Source: JAHJKV01 sp963678135 (GTDB taxonomy: Bacteria > Desulfobacterota > Desulfovibrionia > Desulfovibrionales > Desulfovibrionaceae). Taken from it: a stretch of DNA of 64,000 nt. Positions 42,050 through 49,862 of this stretch are shown piece by piece. Location: positions 124,001-188,000 of the forward strand of contig OY782667.1 in NCBI GenBank assembly GCA_963678135.1, in the 5' to 3' direction. The notes beneath the pieces were generated by a model, which was not told the origin of the DNA, made no database searches, and saw only the letters and a list, made by a program, of their open reading frames with translations. Position numbers and translations under genes: made by a program. Every line of letters starts with the position of its first letter. The stretch's first letter is position 1.

Positions 42050-42554
42050 CCTGAACTTCTGGTTGTTCCGAAGTGTCGTCCTCGTTCTTTATTTCCTCAA
42101 ATTCAGGCAAGCCGTGGCGCAAGACGCTTAACTTTAAGGTCGCACGCACATCAGCATGGAGCTTGATGTCTATCTCGTACTCGCCTAAGGAGCGAACCGG
42201 TTCTCCCAGCATAATCTTTCTTTTGTCTATTTCAAAGCCTTTTTCATTCAAGGCATCGGCTATCATCTGGGTAGTAACAGAGCCATAGAGTTTATCGCCT
42301 TCACCAACACGAACAGTTATTTCCACCGGAGAAGCAGCGATTTTTTCAGCCAGATCAGTAGCTGAGGTACGAAGAACAGCTGCCTTATCTTCCAAGCGTT
42401 TCCGTTCCAATTCAAAATGCTTGAGATTGCCAGCAGAGGAAAGCATGGCCAGCCCCTGTGGTAAAAGATAATTCCGGGCAAAGCCGTCTTTAACAGTAAC
42501 AATATCGCCGACACGCCCTAAGGAATCGACATCAGCACGAAGAATGATTTGCAT
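42015..42554 (-). CDS. rplI: 50S ribosomal protein L9
   Basis: L9 has an N-terminal rRNA-binding domain (MQIILRADVDSLGRVGDIVTVKDGFARNYLLPQG split over 1-34), a long helix and a C-terminal domain (about 80-150). This 179-residue protein is longer than the usual ~150 because of an acidic tail (NEDDTSEQPEVQDATDPELEDNA in part). It follows rpsR by 11 bp; an AGGAGG ribosome-binding site is present. Its end overlaps dnaB by 35 bp. Confidence 0.96.
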   Translation of the reverse strand: MQIILRADVDSLGRVGDIVTVKDGFARNYLLPQGLAMLSSAGNLKHFELERKRLEDKAAVLRTSATDLAEKIAASPVEITVRVGEGDKLYGSVTTQMIADALNEKGFEIDKRKIMLGEPVRSLGEYEIDIKLHADVRATLKLSVLRHGLPEFEEIKNEDDTSEQPEVQDATDPELEDNA

Positions 42555-42565
42555 AGTCGGCCTCC

Positions 42566-42826
42566 TTAAACAGATTTCTTTTTCACGTCCGTGGAATGGA
42601 CGGTGGTATAGAACAGGAGAGCCATTTGCCGAGAGCGCTTGATTTCAGTGGTCAAACGACGTTGGTGTTTGGCACAGGTGCCGGTAATTCTACGAGCAAT
42701 AATTTTACCGCGCTCGGTCACAAAATCACGCAAAATATCTGGACGCTTGTAATCCAGCGGTAGTTCTTTATCAGCACAAAAGCGACAATATTTTTTACGG
42801 GGAGCAAATTTTTTGCGGAATGCCAT
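42566..42826 (-). CDS. rpsR: 30S ribosomal protein S18
   Basis: The 86-residue basic protein has the S18 core KRPDILRDFVTERGKI and ITGTCAKHQRRLTTEIKRSRQMALL-type helix (about 55-78), which binds 16S rRNA with S6. Cys17 and Cys53 are seen, but a full zinc motif is not. It starts 1 bp after rpsF and has a good ribosome-binding site (AAGGAGG). The pair with rpsF fits S6-S18 heterodimer formation. Confidence 0.96.
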   Translation of the reverse strand: MAFRKKFAPRKKYCRFCADKELPLDYKRPDILRDFVTERGKIIARRITGTCAKHQRRLTTEIKRSRQMALLFYTTVHSTDVKKKSV

Positions 42827-42827
42827 G

Positions 42828-43130
42828 TTAAGCCTCCTTTCCGTCGAGTTTGACGGTCAGGAATTTGAAAATGCCGTCGGTGATACGGACAATGCGCTCC
42901 AGCTCGGCGACCAATGCGCCTGGGCCTTCATAGGTGAGCAGGGTATAATAGCCACGGGTTTGTTTTTCAACAGGATAAGCTAGGGTTTTCATACCCCATT
43001 TCTTTTCATCCTGTTCAATGAGGGTGCCGTTTTCACGCTCAATAACTGAGGCGAGGTTGGCAAAGATTTCGTTGCGTTTTTCCTCTTCAAGTTCAGGGGA
43101 AAGTAGCAACATGGTCTCATAGCGTTGCAT
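42828..43130 (-). CDS. rpsF: 30S ribosomal protein S6
   Basis: The 100-residue protein has the S6 signature: RYETMLLLSPEL (3-14), KKWGMKTLAYPVEKQTRGYY (about 43-62) and the DGIFKFLTVKLDG end. It is first in rpsF-rpsR-rplI-dnaB. AAGGAG lies about 7 bases before the ATG. A promoter and a leader hairpin are visible upstream, which could serve S6:S18 autoregulation. Confidence 0.96.
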   Translation of the reverse strand: MQRYETMLLLSPELEEEKRNEIFANLASVIERENGTLIEQDEKKWGMKTLAYPVEKQTRGYYTLLTYEGPGALVAELERIVRITDGIFKFLTVKLDGKEA

Positions 43131-43153
43131 GGAATCTCCTTGCGGTCTTAATG

Positions 43154-43176
43154 GCCCTTTTCACAATGAAAAGAGC
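43154..43176 (-). promoter_or_regulatory. Leader hairpin upstream of rpsF (candidate S6:S18 autoregulatory site)
   Basis: A 10-bp stem (43154-43163 with 43167-43176, one G-U pair) with a tight loop, 24-46 bp before the rpsF ATG, followed on the transcript by AAGACCGCAAGG. Family knowledge: rpsF leaders often bind S6:S18 through a hairpin with a CCG. Whether this one does is inference. Confidence 0.35.
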
Positions 43177-43191
43177 AAGGTAGAGCCAAAC

Positions 43192-43222
43192 TGTATAGAA
43201 CTATATTTGTTCTTTTGTCAAC
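43192..43222 (-). promoter_or_regulatory. Promoter of rpsF-rpsR-rplI-dnaB
   Basis: On the minus strand a perfect TTGACA (43217-43222) and, after 18-19 bp, CTATAC/TATACA (43192-43198). Confidence 0.5.
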
Positions 43223-43267
43223 AAAAAATGCAAGAAGAAATACTGAGTAGAGGGCTTTTATAACGAT

Positions 43268-45169
43268 TTACAGCAGCCCCATTTTCTTAAGGTGTACTTC
43301 AATGGCATTGAGTGCAGCCGGAGTAATGCCTGAAATTCTTCCGGCCTGCCCTAAACTTATGGGCTGAATGGAATTTAATTTTTCAACTGCCTCATGGGTA
43401 AGTCCAGCAACTTGTGTATAATCTAAAGTATCAGGTAAGGCTAACTCTTCACGGGAACTGGTTATTTGCACGAGTTCTGTTTGACGTTTCAAATAGCCTT
43501 CATAGCGCAATTGTGTTTCCGCCTCGACTAAAACCGTTTCATCCATATTTTTGAGCTCGGGACAAAAAACAACAAGAGAGTGAATGGTGAGGTCAGGCTG
43601 GCGAAGGATAGTGGCGAGATCCACGGATTTTCCAGGCACTGCAGCACCAATGGCACGCAGTTTATCCGCAGTTGCTGCGTTCGGGCAAATGCGTGTCTCA
43701 CGCAAGGTAGCCAGCAATGCTTTGAGCTGTTTTTGCTTTTGCTGGAACAGGGCTAGATGTGCATCATCGACCAGACCGTACTCTTTACCAAGAGCGGTCA
43801 GGCGCAAATCAGCATTACCCTCTCGTAACAGCAGGCGATGCTCAGCACGCGAGGTAAACATACGATAAGGTTCTGAAGTACCTTTTGTGACAAGATCGTC
43901 CACTAAAACAGCAATATAAGCTTGGTCACGTCGCAAGAGAAAAGGCGGAAGTCCTTTTTGGTGCGCAGCGATGTTCATAGCAGCCCAAAGCCCTTGAGCT
44001 GCTGCTTCCTCATATCCTGAAGTGCCGTTGATTTGTCCAGCAAGATAAAGGCCGGACACGGTCTTGCATTCTAAAGTGGGCTTTAGCTGCGTTGGTGGGC
44101 AAAAATCATATTCTATACCATATCCGGGGCGAACGATTTGAGCATTTTCTAAACCCGGGATATTTTTTATCATTTCTTTTTGAATATCCAAGGGCAATGA
44201 AGTTGGGATGCCGTTGGGGTATACTTCAGGCGAATTAATACCCTCTGGTTCTACAAACACTTGATGCCTGTCTTTTTCTGGAAATCTGGCGACTTTATCT
44301 TCAATGGATGGACAATAGCGCGCTCCGGTGCCGGTAATAATACCTGTGAACATAGGCGAGCGGTCAAAGCCGGAACGAATGGCTGCATGAGCCTTGGGTG
44401 TCGTCCAAGTCAGGTGGCAGGGAACTTGTGGCATACAGATTTTGCTGCTGCGAAAAGAAAAAGGAGGGGGTGGATCATCTCCGTGCTGTACTTCCATAGC
44501 GGAAAAATCAATGGAATCACGGCGCAGACGCGGTACTGTACCGGTTTTGAGCCTGCCAAGTTCTAAGCCAGCTTTGCGTAAAGAAGCGGAAAGTTCTTTG
44601 GCTGCTGGGTCTCCTAAACGTCCTCCTGAATGATGTTCAAGGCCAATATGAATCAGTCCTTGTAAAAAAGTCCCTGTAGTCAGCAAAACGGCTTTGGCCA
44701 AAATACGTTCTTTAATACGAGTGATAATTCCTGAAATTTTATTTTTTTCTACAAGTATTTCAGAGGCCATGCCTTCGCAAACCCAAAGATTTTCTTGTGC
44801 AAAAATATCGCGCTGCACGACTTGCATATACGTCGTGCGGTCAATTTGAGCTCGTGTTGCGCGAACAGCAGGGCCTTTTCTTGTATTCAAAGTACGGAAT
44901 TGGATGCCAGAGCGATCAGCCCAAAGCCCCATCATACCCCCTAGGGCATCAATTTCACGCACCATATGCCCTTTGGCGAGGCCACCAATAGCTGGGTTAC
45001 AGGAAAGATGCCCAATGCGATCGATATTGATCGTTAAAAGCAAGGTTTTGAGCTTCAGCCGTGCTGCAGTCATGGCTGCTTCGCAGCCGGCATGACCAGC
45101 ACCCACGACAATAAGGTCAAAACATTTAGGGGGAGATGTTTTTATCTTATTGTTTATGCCAGAAAGCAT
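43268..45169 (-). CDS. mnmG: tRNA uridine-5-carboxymethylaminomethyl modification enzyme MnmG (GidA)
   Basis: MnmG with MnmE modifies the wobble uridine of certain tRNAs. The 633-residue protein has the FAD motif VVGAGHAGCEAAMTAARL (about 21-38), CNPAIGGLAKGHMVREIDALGG in the family's Cys-containing loop, the GTGARYCPSIEDKV segment and the C-terminal helical domain (HLKKMGLL end). It is full length. It lies 9 bp after the M20 peptidase gene on the same strand. mnmE is not in the window. Confidence 0.96.
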   Translation of the reverse strand: MLSGINNKIKTSPPKCFDLIVVGAGHAGCEAAMTAARLKLKTLLLTINIDRIGHLSCNPAIGGLAKGHMVREIDALGGMMGLWADRSGIQFRTLNTRKGPAVRATRAQIDRTTYMQVVQRDIFAQENLWVCEGMASEILVEKNKISGIITRIKERILAKAVLLTTGTFLQGLIHIGLEHHSGGRLGDPAAKELSASLRKAGLELGRLKTGTVPRLRRDSIDFSAMEVQHGDDPPPPFSFRSSKICMPQVPCHLTWTTPKAHAAIRSGFDRSPMFTGIITGTGARYCPSIEDKVARFPEKDRHQVFVEPEGINSPEVYPNGIPTSLPLDIQKEMIKNIPGLENAQIVRPGYGIEYDFCPPTQLKPTLECKTVSGLYLAGQINGTSGYEEAAAQGLWAAMNIAAHQKGLPPFLLRRDQAYIAVLVDDLVTKGTSEPYRMFTSRAEHRLLLREGNADLRLTALGKEYGLVDDAHLALFQQKQKQLKALLATLRETRICPNAATADKLRAIGAAVPGKSVDLATILRQPDLTIHSLVVFCPELKNMDETVLVEAETQLRYEGYLKRQTELVQITSSREELALPDTLDYTQVAGLTHEAVEKLNSIQPISLGQAGRISGITPAALNAIEVHLKKMGLL

Positions 45170-45178
45170 GTCTTGATC

Positions 45179-46423
45179 CTAAGCGTGCATGAGTGCCGAA
45201 GCCATGACTTTGGCATCATTGATGGTTCGGGTAATGGAACTTTGTTCATTGGGCTGATGAGCCGTATGTTCAAGGCATGACCATACCACAGCAGGAAGTC
45301 CTTTTTTACGCAGTAGTGCAGCCACGGTACCTCCTCCAATGCCAACCGGGCGAGGAGTGTTTTGGTAAACTGCATGTACGGCTTGCATCATGGCTGTGAC
45401 AATAGGTGCGTCTAAAGGGGTGGCCGGAGCAGCTTGTTCAAACTGTATCGGTTCAATGGATATATGTACATCCCATTTTTTTTCAATTTCAAGGCTCATG
45501 CTTGCCATTTGTTCAAGCACTTCATGTAAATTATATTCAGGGAGTACGCGACAGTCGAGATAAAAAATATCTTTGCCCGGAATGGTGTTTACATTTTCTA
45601 CATTGGCTTCCTTTTTTGTAGCCTCAAAAGTGGAATAAGGTGGAGTAAAGAGCTGATTTTCACGATTGTAGATTTCATACAGTTTTCTTAATTTGAGTAT
45701 AAAATCTGCTGCTGCGGTGAGAGAATTATTTCCTTGCTGCGGAGTGGAAGCATGGCATTGTTGTCCTAAAACCGTTATTTTTAACCAGCACATGGATTTT
45801 TCTGCTATTTCTATTTCATCTCCGGTAGGAGAACCATAATCAGGTACTAAGACTAAATCTTGCTCTGCAAATAAATCAAAATGATTTTCTGTAATATATT
45901 CAAGTCCAAAATGTGAGCCTGTTTCTTCATCTGCTACCAATAAGAGACCGAGATTCACAGTAGGGGGCAGAGCGTTTTCGAGCAAGGCTTTGGCAACAAG
46001 TAGAGAACTAAGCAAACCTTGATGATTGTCTTCAACTCCGCGTCCTGTGAGCGTATCTCCTGTGACCTGCAGGGTGTAGGGATCACTTGTCCAGAGCGAA
46101 AGATCGCCGGGAGGCACTACATCAATATGAGAGATAATCCAAAATGTCCGCTGTGTGTCTTTGCCCGGAAGAAGAGCCACGAGATTTGGGCGGTAGCCAC
46201 AGGGAGCCTCAGTATCTGGTGCGCGGAATTCACGAATATCCTGAAAGCCAAGCTCTTCAAGATGCTTTTTTAGCCAGCTTGCTTTTTCCTTTTCTCCTTG
46301 TCCATTATTTTGGGGAGAAAGAGCCGGAATAGAAACAAGGGCACGCTGTACGTCAATCAGATAATCGCGAGAGGAATCAATATTTTTGAAAATAGCTTGC
46401 AGCATGGCCTCTACCCCGTACAT
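45179..46423 (-). CDS. M20 family metallopeptidase
   Basis: The 414-residue protein is an M20/ArgE-DapE-type zinc hydrolase: metal ligands in SHIDVVPPGDLSLW (about 94-107), GRGVEDNHQGLLSSLL (Asp and activating region, about 125-140), catalytic Glu in VADEETGSHFG, and a C-terminal His in SCLEHTAHQPNE. The lid dimerisation domain lies between about 195 and 310. Members act as dipeptidases, succinyl-DAP desuccinylases or deacylases; the substrate here cannot be told. Two starts are possible, ATG 46423 (GGAGA close upstream) and ATG 46405. It is followed by mnmG at 9 bp. Confidence 0.82.
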   Translation of the reverse strand: MYGVEAMLQAIFKNIDSSRDYLIDVQRALVSIPALSPQNNGQGEKEKASWLKKHLEELGFQDIREFRAPDTEAPCGYRPNLVALLPGKDTQRTFWIISHIDVVPPGDLSLWTSDPYTLQVTGDTLTGRGVEDNHQGLLSSLLVAKALLENALPPTVNLGLLLVADEETGSHFGLEYITENHFDLFAEQDLVLVPDYGSPTGDEIEIAEKSMCWLKITVLGQQCHASTPQQGNNSLTAAADFILKLRKLYEIYNRENQLFTPPYSTFEATKKEANVENVNTIPGKDIFYLDCRVLPEYNLHEVLEQMASMSLEIEKKWDVHISIEPIQFEQAAPATPLDAPIVTAMMQAVHAVYQNTPRPVGIGGGTVAALLRKKGLPAVVWSCLEHTAHQPNEQSSITRTINDAKVMASALMHA

Positions 46424-46435
46424 GTTCTCCGAACG

Positions 46436-46466
46436 AAAAAAAAACGGGCGAGAAAATTCCCGCCCG
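46436..46466 (-). terminator. Terminator of the PxxKW gene
   Basis: On the minus strand, stem CGGGCG/CGCCCG (46445-46450 with 46461-46466) is followed by nine T (complement of A at 46436-46444), just before the M20 gene. Confidence 0.7.
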
Positions 46467-46491
46467 CATAATTTAGCATAACATATGCAAT

Positions 46492-46788
46492 CTAGCGGCC
46501 ACGAGCAGCACGTTTGGATGCTTTGAGAGGGTTGACCTTGACCTTACCGTCGCTGGCTTTTTCTGCTCGAACATGGGTAGCAAAATTGCAAACACCCTTT
46601 GCCCATTTGCGTTCAGGTTGCGCGTAGCTAGGGCAGTAAGATGCACCTTCAAAAGCAATAGCACGTTCACAGCCTTCACATTTTTCAACAACGGGCTGCA
46701 TAAGGTTTCCTTTGAACTCAATGCCTCCTTCAACAGAGACAGCACCCTCGAAATAATTTCCGGCACGTTTATTTTTTGCGTTGGCCAC
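46492..46788 (-). CDS. PxxKW family cysteine-rich protein
   Basis: The 98-residue protein has four conserved cysteines (Cys37 and Cys40 in KCEGCERA, Cys52 in SYCPSYAQP, Cys67 in GVCNFATH) and the PERKW motif that names the family, with a basic C-terminus (KASKRAARGR). The cysteines suggest a small metal-binding fold. Family knowledge: found in Desulfovibrio and relatives, function unknown. It stands alone with its own terminator; AAGGAG-like sequence (AAGGAGCAC) precedes the ATG. Confidence 0.8.
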   Translation of the reverse strand: MANAKNKRAGNYFEGAVSVEGGIEFKGNLMQPVVEKCEGCERAIAFEGASYCPSYAQPERKWAKGVCNFATHVRAEKASDGKVKVNPLKASKRAARGR

Positions 46789-47062
46789 GTTGTGCTCCTT
46801 ATTTATAATAAAAAATTATGCAGTGTATTTCTCTTTTTGAAAAGAAAGAGAGGCGACTACATAATGAACTGTGAACGCTCTTGTCAAGGGCATGAGCTGT
46901 TTTTTTTGGGGCAAAACAAAACAAGACTTGAGATGAAAATTATGAGAAAGAACATCAATAAACAGTACAAAAGCGAGTCAGCTCTCTAAAATTTGCGCTA
47001 TATCTTCTGGCTAACGTATTGTTTGTTCTTAGTATTGAACGATATGAGGAGTGAGGGAAAAA

Positions 47063-48796
47063 ATGTATACATTATCAAGTTGTTTGAAAAAATATACCAA
47101 AGATCAAGATAAAGCTGTTTCACCTGAGGAAACAGTTGCCAGAGTGACTCAAATTCTTTCCGGTTCTTGCGGTGTTTTAGCTGAAACCGAGCGTATAGAT
47201 ACTGGCCGATTAGGTATCCCTGTTTTTGTTTCTCTCTGCGGCAGCAGAGCCTCGCAGCTCATGCCTTCTCGTAAGCAAATGGGTAAAGGAGCAAGCCCAG
47301 CTCAAGCCGAGGCTTCTGCCTTAATGGAATTGGTTGAACGCTACAGTTGGTTTTCTTTTTGGGAGGACAGTTCACATTTTGAAGAATTGACATGGAGCGA
47401 AGCACTGGAAAAATGGCCGGATCAAGTCATGGATATTCAGTGTATTGCACACTCGGTAAACGAAACAATTGATGCTGAAACAGCCGTAGCTATTATGGAT
47501 TTAAGGCCGTGGAAATTTTGTTTGGCACTAAATGTTCAAAGTGGAAAAATGGAATATGTTCCGCTTGATTGGTTTCGGGTATTAAACGAATTTAACGGTG
47601 CTTCTGCCGGCAATACTTTGGAAGAATCTTTGTTACAAGGAGCCTGTGAATTGGTGGAGCGACATGTATGCGCTGTGTTTGCCCAAAAGCAATTTGAACT
47701 GCCCACCATAGACCAAAAATCTTCAGACGATCCTGTTTTGCGCGCATTATTGTCTTGTTTTGAGAAAATCGGAGTCCGTATTGTTCTTAAGGATTTGAGC
47801 ATGGGAATGCCTGTGCCCACCGTGGCTGCTTTGGCTTGGGATCCAGAAACTTTCCCGGGCATGAGTGAAATTGTTTTTACTGCGGGTACATCATCGTCTC
47901 CGGTTAAGGCTGCTATCAGGGCGGTAACAGAGGTTGCTCAGCTTGCCGGAGATTTTCATACAGGGCGAGTGTATGAGGCTTCCGGCCTACCAAAATATAA
48001 TTCTTTAGAACAAATAGAGGGCTTGTTGCGTGGTTCAGTTGTTGCCATGGATTCTTTGCCAAATGTGGAAACAGAAGACATACTTGAGGAAATAATGGCT
48101 CTTACTCACGGATTACAGCAACATGGTTTTTCTTTGTATACCGTGAGTACGGCTCATGCTGAACTGAAAATTCCTGCAAATTATTCTTTTGTGCCTGGTT
48201 TTGCCTTTAGGGAGCGCGCAAAACATTGTAGCATGGGGCTTTTTGTTGGCCGAATGTTGGCTGAAGAAGCACCGACTGTTATGGCTAGGCTCGGGCTTGC
48301 AAGTTTAGAGGATATTTATCCAAAAGCATATTTTATTCCTTTTTTCAAAGGACTTTTAGCCTTGCGCGAAGAAGAATTTGAACAAGCCTTGACTTTTTTT
48401 GAGCAAGCTACTGCCCTGCAACCGGCAGCAGAAGAACGGGCTTTGGCAGCATTTTATCACGGCCATGTTTTGTCTTTACTTGGTCGCTGGGAAGAAATGC
48501 TTTTTCCCCTGACGCTCTGTGTTTCTTTGGACTCTGGCCTTAAAGAAGCCCATAATTTATTGGGCGTGGCGCGGTTTAAGTGTGCTGAATATGAAAAAGC
48601 CCTTGCACATTTTCAAGCAGCACTGGATATTGACACCGGACAAGCGCAAGTTTTGGCTAACCTTGGAGCATGTCATAAGATGTTAGGGCATAAAAAACAG
48701 GCAATAGATTATTTGCAAAGTGCCCTAGACATGGATCCTTCTCTTACCGGAGCAAAAGCACATTTAGATGATATAATGACGGAAAATTCTGTATAA
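47063..48796 (+). CDS. YcaO-like protein with C-terminal TPR domain
   Basis: The 577-residue protein has an N-terminal YcaO domain (about 55-390) with GKGASPAQAEASALMELVER, NTLEESLLQGACELVERH and AIRAVTEVAQLAGDF (split by spacing here), the acidic residues of the ATP/Mg site of YcaO cyclodehydratases. The C-terminus (about 400-577) consists of TPR repeats (AAFYHGHVLSLLGRWEEM, AHNLLGVARFKCAEYEKAL, VLANLGACHKMLGHKKQAI). Family knowledge: YcaO proteins activate peptide amides with ATP; a TPR-bearing form is common in sulfate reducers near dsrC, without known role. ATG 47063 has GAGGG upstream; GTG 47051 is in frame. dsrC follows 293 bp downstream. Confidence 0.82.
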   Translation: MYTLSSCLKKYTKDQDKAVSPEETVARVTQILSGSCGVLAETERIDTGRLGIPVFVSLCGSRASQLMPSRKQMGKGASPAQAEASALMELVERYSWFSFWEDSSHFEELTWSEALEKWPDQVMDIQCIAHSVNETIDAETAVAIMDLRPWKFCLALNVQSGKMEYVPLDWFRVLNEFNGASAGNTLEESLLQGACELVERHVCAVFAQKQFELPTIDQKSSDDPVLRALLSCFEKIGVRIVLKDLSMGMPVPTVAALAWDPETFPGMSEIVFTAGTSSSPVKAAIRAVTEVAQLAGDFHTGRVYEASGLPKYNSLEQIEGLLRGSVVAMDSLPNVETEDILEEIMALTHGLQQHGFSLYTVSTAHAELKIPANYSFVPGFAFRERAKHCSMGLFVGRMLAEEAPTVMARLGLASLEDIYPKAYFIPFFKGLLALREEEFEQALTFFEQATALQPAAEERALAAFYHGHVLSLLGRWEEMLFPLTLCVSLDSGLKEAHNLLGVARFKCAEYEKALAHFQAALDIDTGQAQVLANLGACHKMLGHKKQAIDYLQSALDMDPSLTGAKAHLDDIMTENSV

Positions 48797-48803
48797 CAAG
48801 CAG

Positions 48804-48853
48804 ACAAAAAACAATAAACTCAATGCCTATCGTATTGTTTTGAGTGTTTTTTG
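48804..48853 (+). terminator. Terminator-like hairpin after the YcaO-TPR gene
   Basis: Arms ACAAAAAAC (48804-48812) and GTTTTTTGT (48845-48853), with an inner ACTCAA/TTGAGT helix. It lies 8 bp after the stop codon. Confidence 0.5.
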
Positions 48854-48940
48854 TGGACAAGAATAGCCCTTGTCTTTAGCTTATACCAAAAGCGAAAATG
48901 TGAAAAAATGAACAAATGTGCTTTGAAAGTAAGAGAGATA

Positions 48941-48984
48941 TTGACAAGAAACGCAAGGAGTTTTACAACTTCTTTGCGTTTTTT
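48941..48984 (+). promoter_or_regulatory. Promoter-like box and terminator-like hairpin before dsrC
   Basis: Perfect -35 TTGACA (48941-48946) with TACAAC 17 bp on (48964-48969). Overlapping it, AACGCAA (48950-48956) pairs with TTGCGTT (48974-48980), followed by T6. So a terminator for upstream transcription and a promoter seem to share the same DNA; the gap 48797-49089 contains no gene. Confidence 0.4.
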
Positions 48985-48997
48985 AGATAGTCGAAAA

Positions 48998-49016
48998 GGT
49001 GACGTGTAATGTCACC
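48998..49016 (+). promoter_or_regulatory. Leader hairpin in the dsrC untranslated region
   Basis: Perfect 6-bp stem GGTGAC/GTCACC (48998-49003 with 49011-49016), 7-nt loop, in the expected 5' leader of dsrC. It may stabilise this abundant message. Function is unknown. Confidence 0.35.
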
Positions 49017-49089
49017 CCTTCGGATATGGTTCCCGTTTCATCGGGGCATCTTATGATGCTTTGTATCAACCGTACTTAAGGAGAAAACA

Positions 49090-49407
49090 ATGGCTGTTGT
49101 CGAATTTGCTGGTCAATCTTTTGAAGTGGATGAAGATGGTTTCTTGCAGAGCTTTGATTCTTGGACCCCTGAGTGGGAAGAGTATGTCAAAGAACAGGAA
49201 GGTATTGCGGACATTACCCCTGACCATCGCAAAGTTGTTGAATTTTTGCAGGACTACTACAAAAAGAATGGTATTGCCCCTATGGTTCGCATTCTTTCTA
49301 AAGTCACTGGCTTTAAGTTAAAACAGATTTATGAACTGTTTCCTTCTGGCCCGGGCAAAGGCGCCTGTAAAATGGCTGGACTGCCCAAGCCTACCGGCTG
49401 TGTGTAG
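49090..49407 (+). CDS. dsrC: Sulfur relay protein DsrC
   Basis: DsrC is the substrate and sulfur carrier of dissimilatory sulfite reductase; its two C-terminal cysteines form the trisulfide that is reduced by the DsrMKJOP membrane complex. The 105-residue protein has both: Cys93 (GKGACKMAG) and penultimate Cys104 (PTGCV), ten residues apart, so it is the true DsrC and not a TusE-like form. Conserved PSGPGKGACKMAGLPKP is present. AAGGAG lies 7 bases before the ATG. It is monocistronic with its own terminator. It is the best evidence for a sulfite-reducing lifestyle. Confidence 0.97.
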   Translation: MAVVEFAGQSFEVDEDGFLQSFDSWTPEWEEYVKEQEGIADITPDHRKVVEFLQDYYKKNGIAPMVRILSKVTGFKLKQIYELFPSGPGKGACKMAGLPKPTGCV

Positions 49408-49430
49408 TTTTTTTGCTTGATTTGGAATTT

Positions 49431-49461
49431 AAGGCGATCACTTTTGTGTTCGCCTTTTTTT
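49431..49461 (+). terminator. Rho-independent terminator of dsrC
   Basis: Stem AAGGCGA (49431-49437) with TCGCCTT (49450-49456), 12-nt loop, followed by T7 (49455-49461). Confidence 0.85.
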
Positions 49462-49574
49462 ATGGCTAGCGTATCCCTTTTCAAGGAAAGAGTTGATATA
49501 TTTAGCGTGCCTTACATACATTGTTGCCCCCTAACTTATTTCAAGTCAGGTGTCCGCCCCTTTCTTTATTATAT

Positions 49575-49820
49575 CTAGCTTCGGCAGGCTCAGCTAGCGA
49601 GTTTTGCATTTTAGAGTTGGTTGAGCCTTTTACATTTTAGGGTTGGTTGAGCCTTTTACATTTTAGCGTTGGTTGAGCCTGTCGAAACCAAGGAGTTTTC
49701 CCTCTCTGTCATCCTGCATCCCTCCCCTGTCATTGCAGTGCGTCATCGCAAAAATCCGTGCTTTGCACAGCGTGGTAGTCTCTCCCCCCTGTCATCCTGC
49801 GCGTAAGTCGCAGGATCCAG
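49575..49820 (+). repeat. Repeat block G: third motif in 26-bp tandem, and a hairpin unit
   Basis: The gap 49408-49862 has, after the dsrC terminator, GCTTCGGCAGGCTCAGCTAG (about 49578-49597), then GTTGGTTGAGCC units at 49616, 49642 and 49668 (26-bp period), CTGTCGAAACCAA, and hairpin unit 49791-49820 with arms ATCCTGCG/CGCAGGAT. No gene is supported in it. Confidence 0.7.
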
Positions 49821-49862
49821 TTCTTCCTTCTCCCATGCAAGATAGCTATCGTATTCAAGTCA

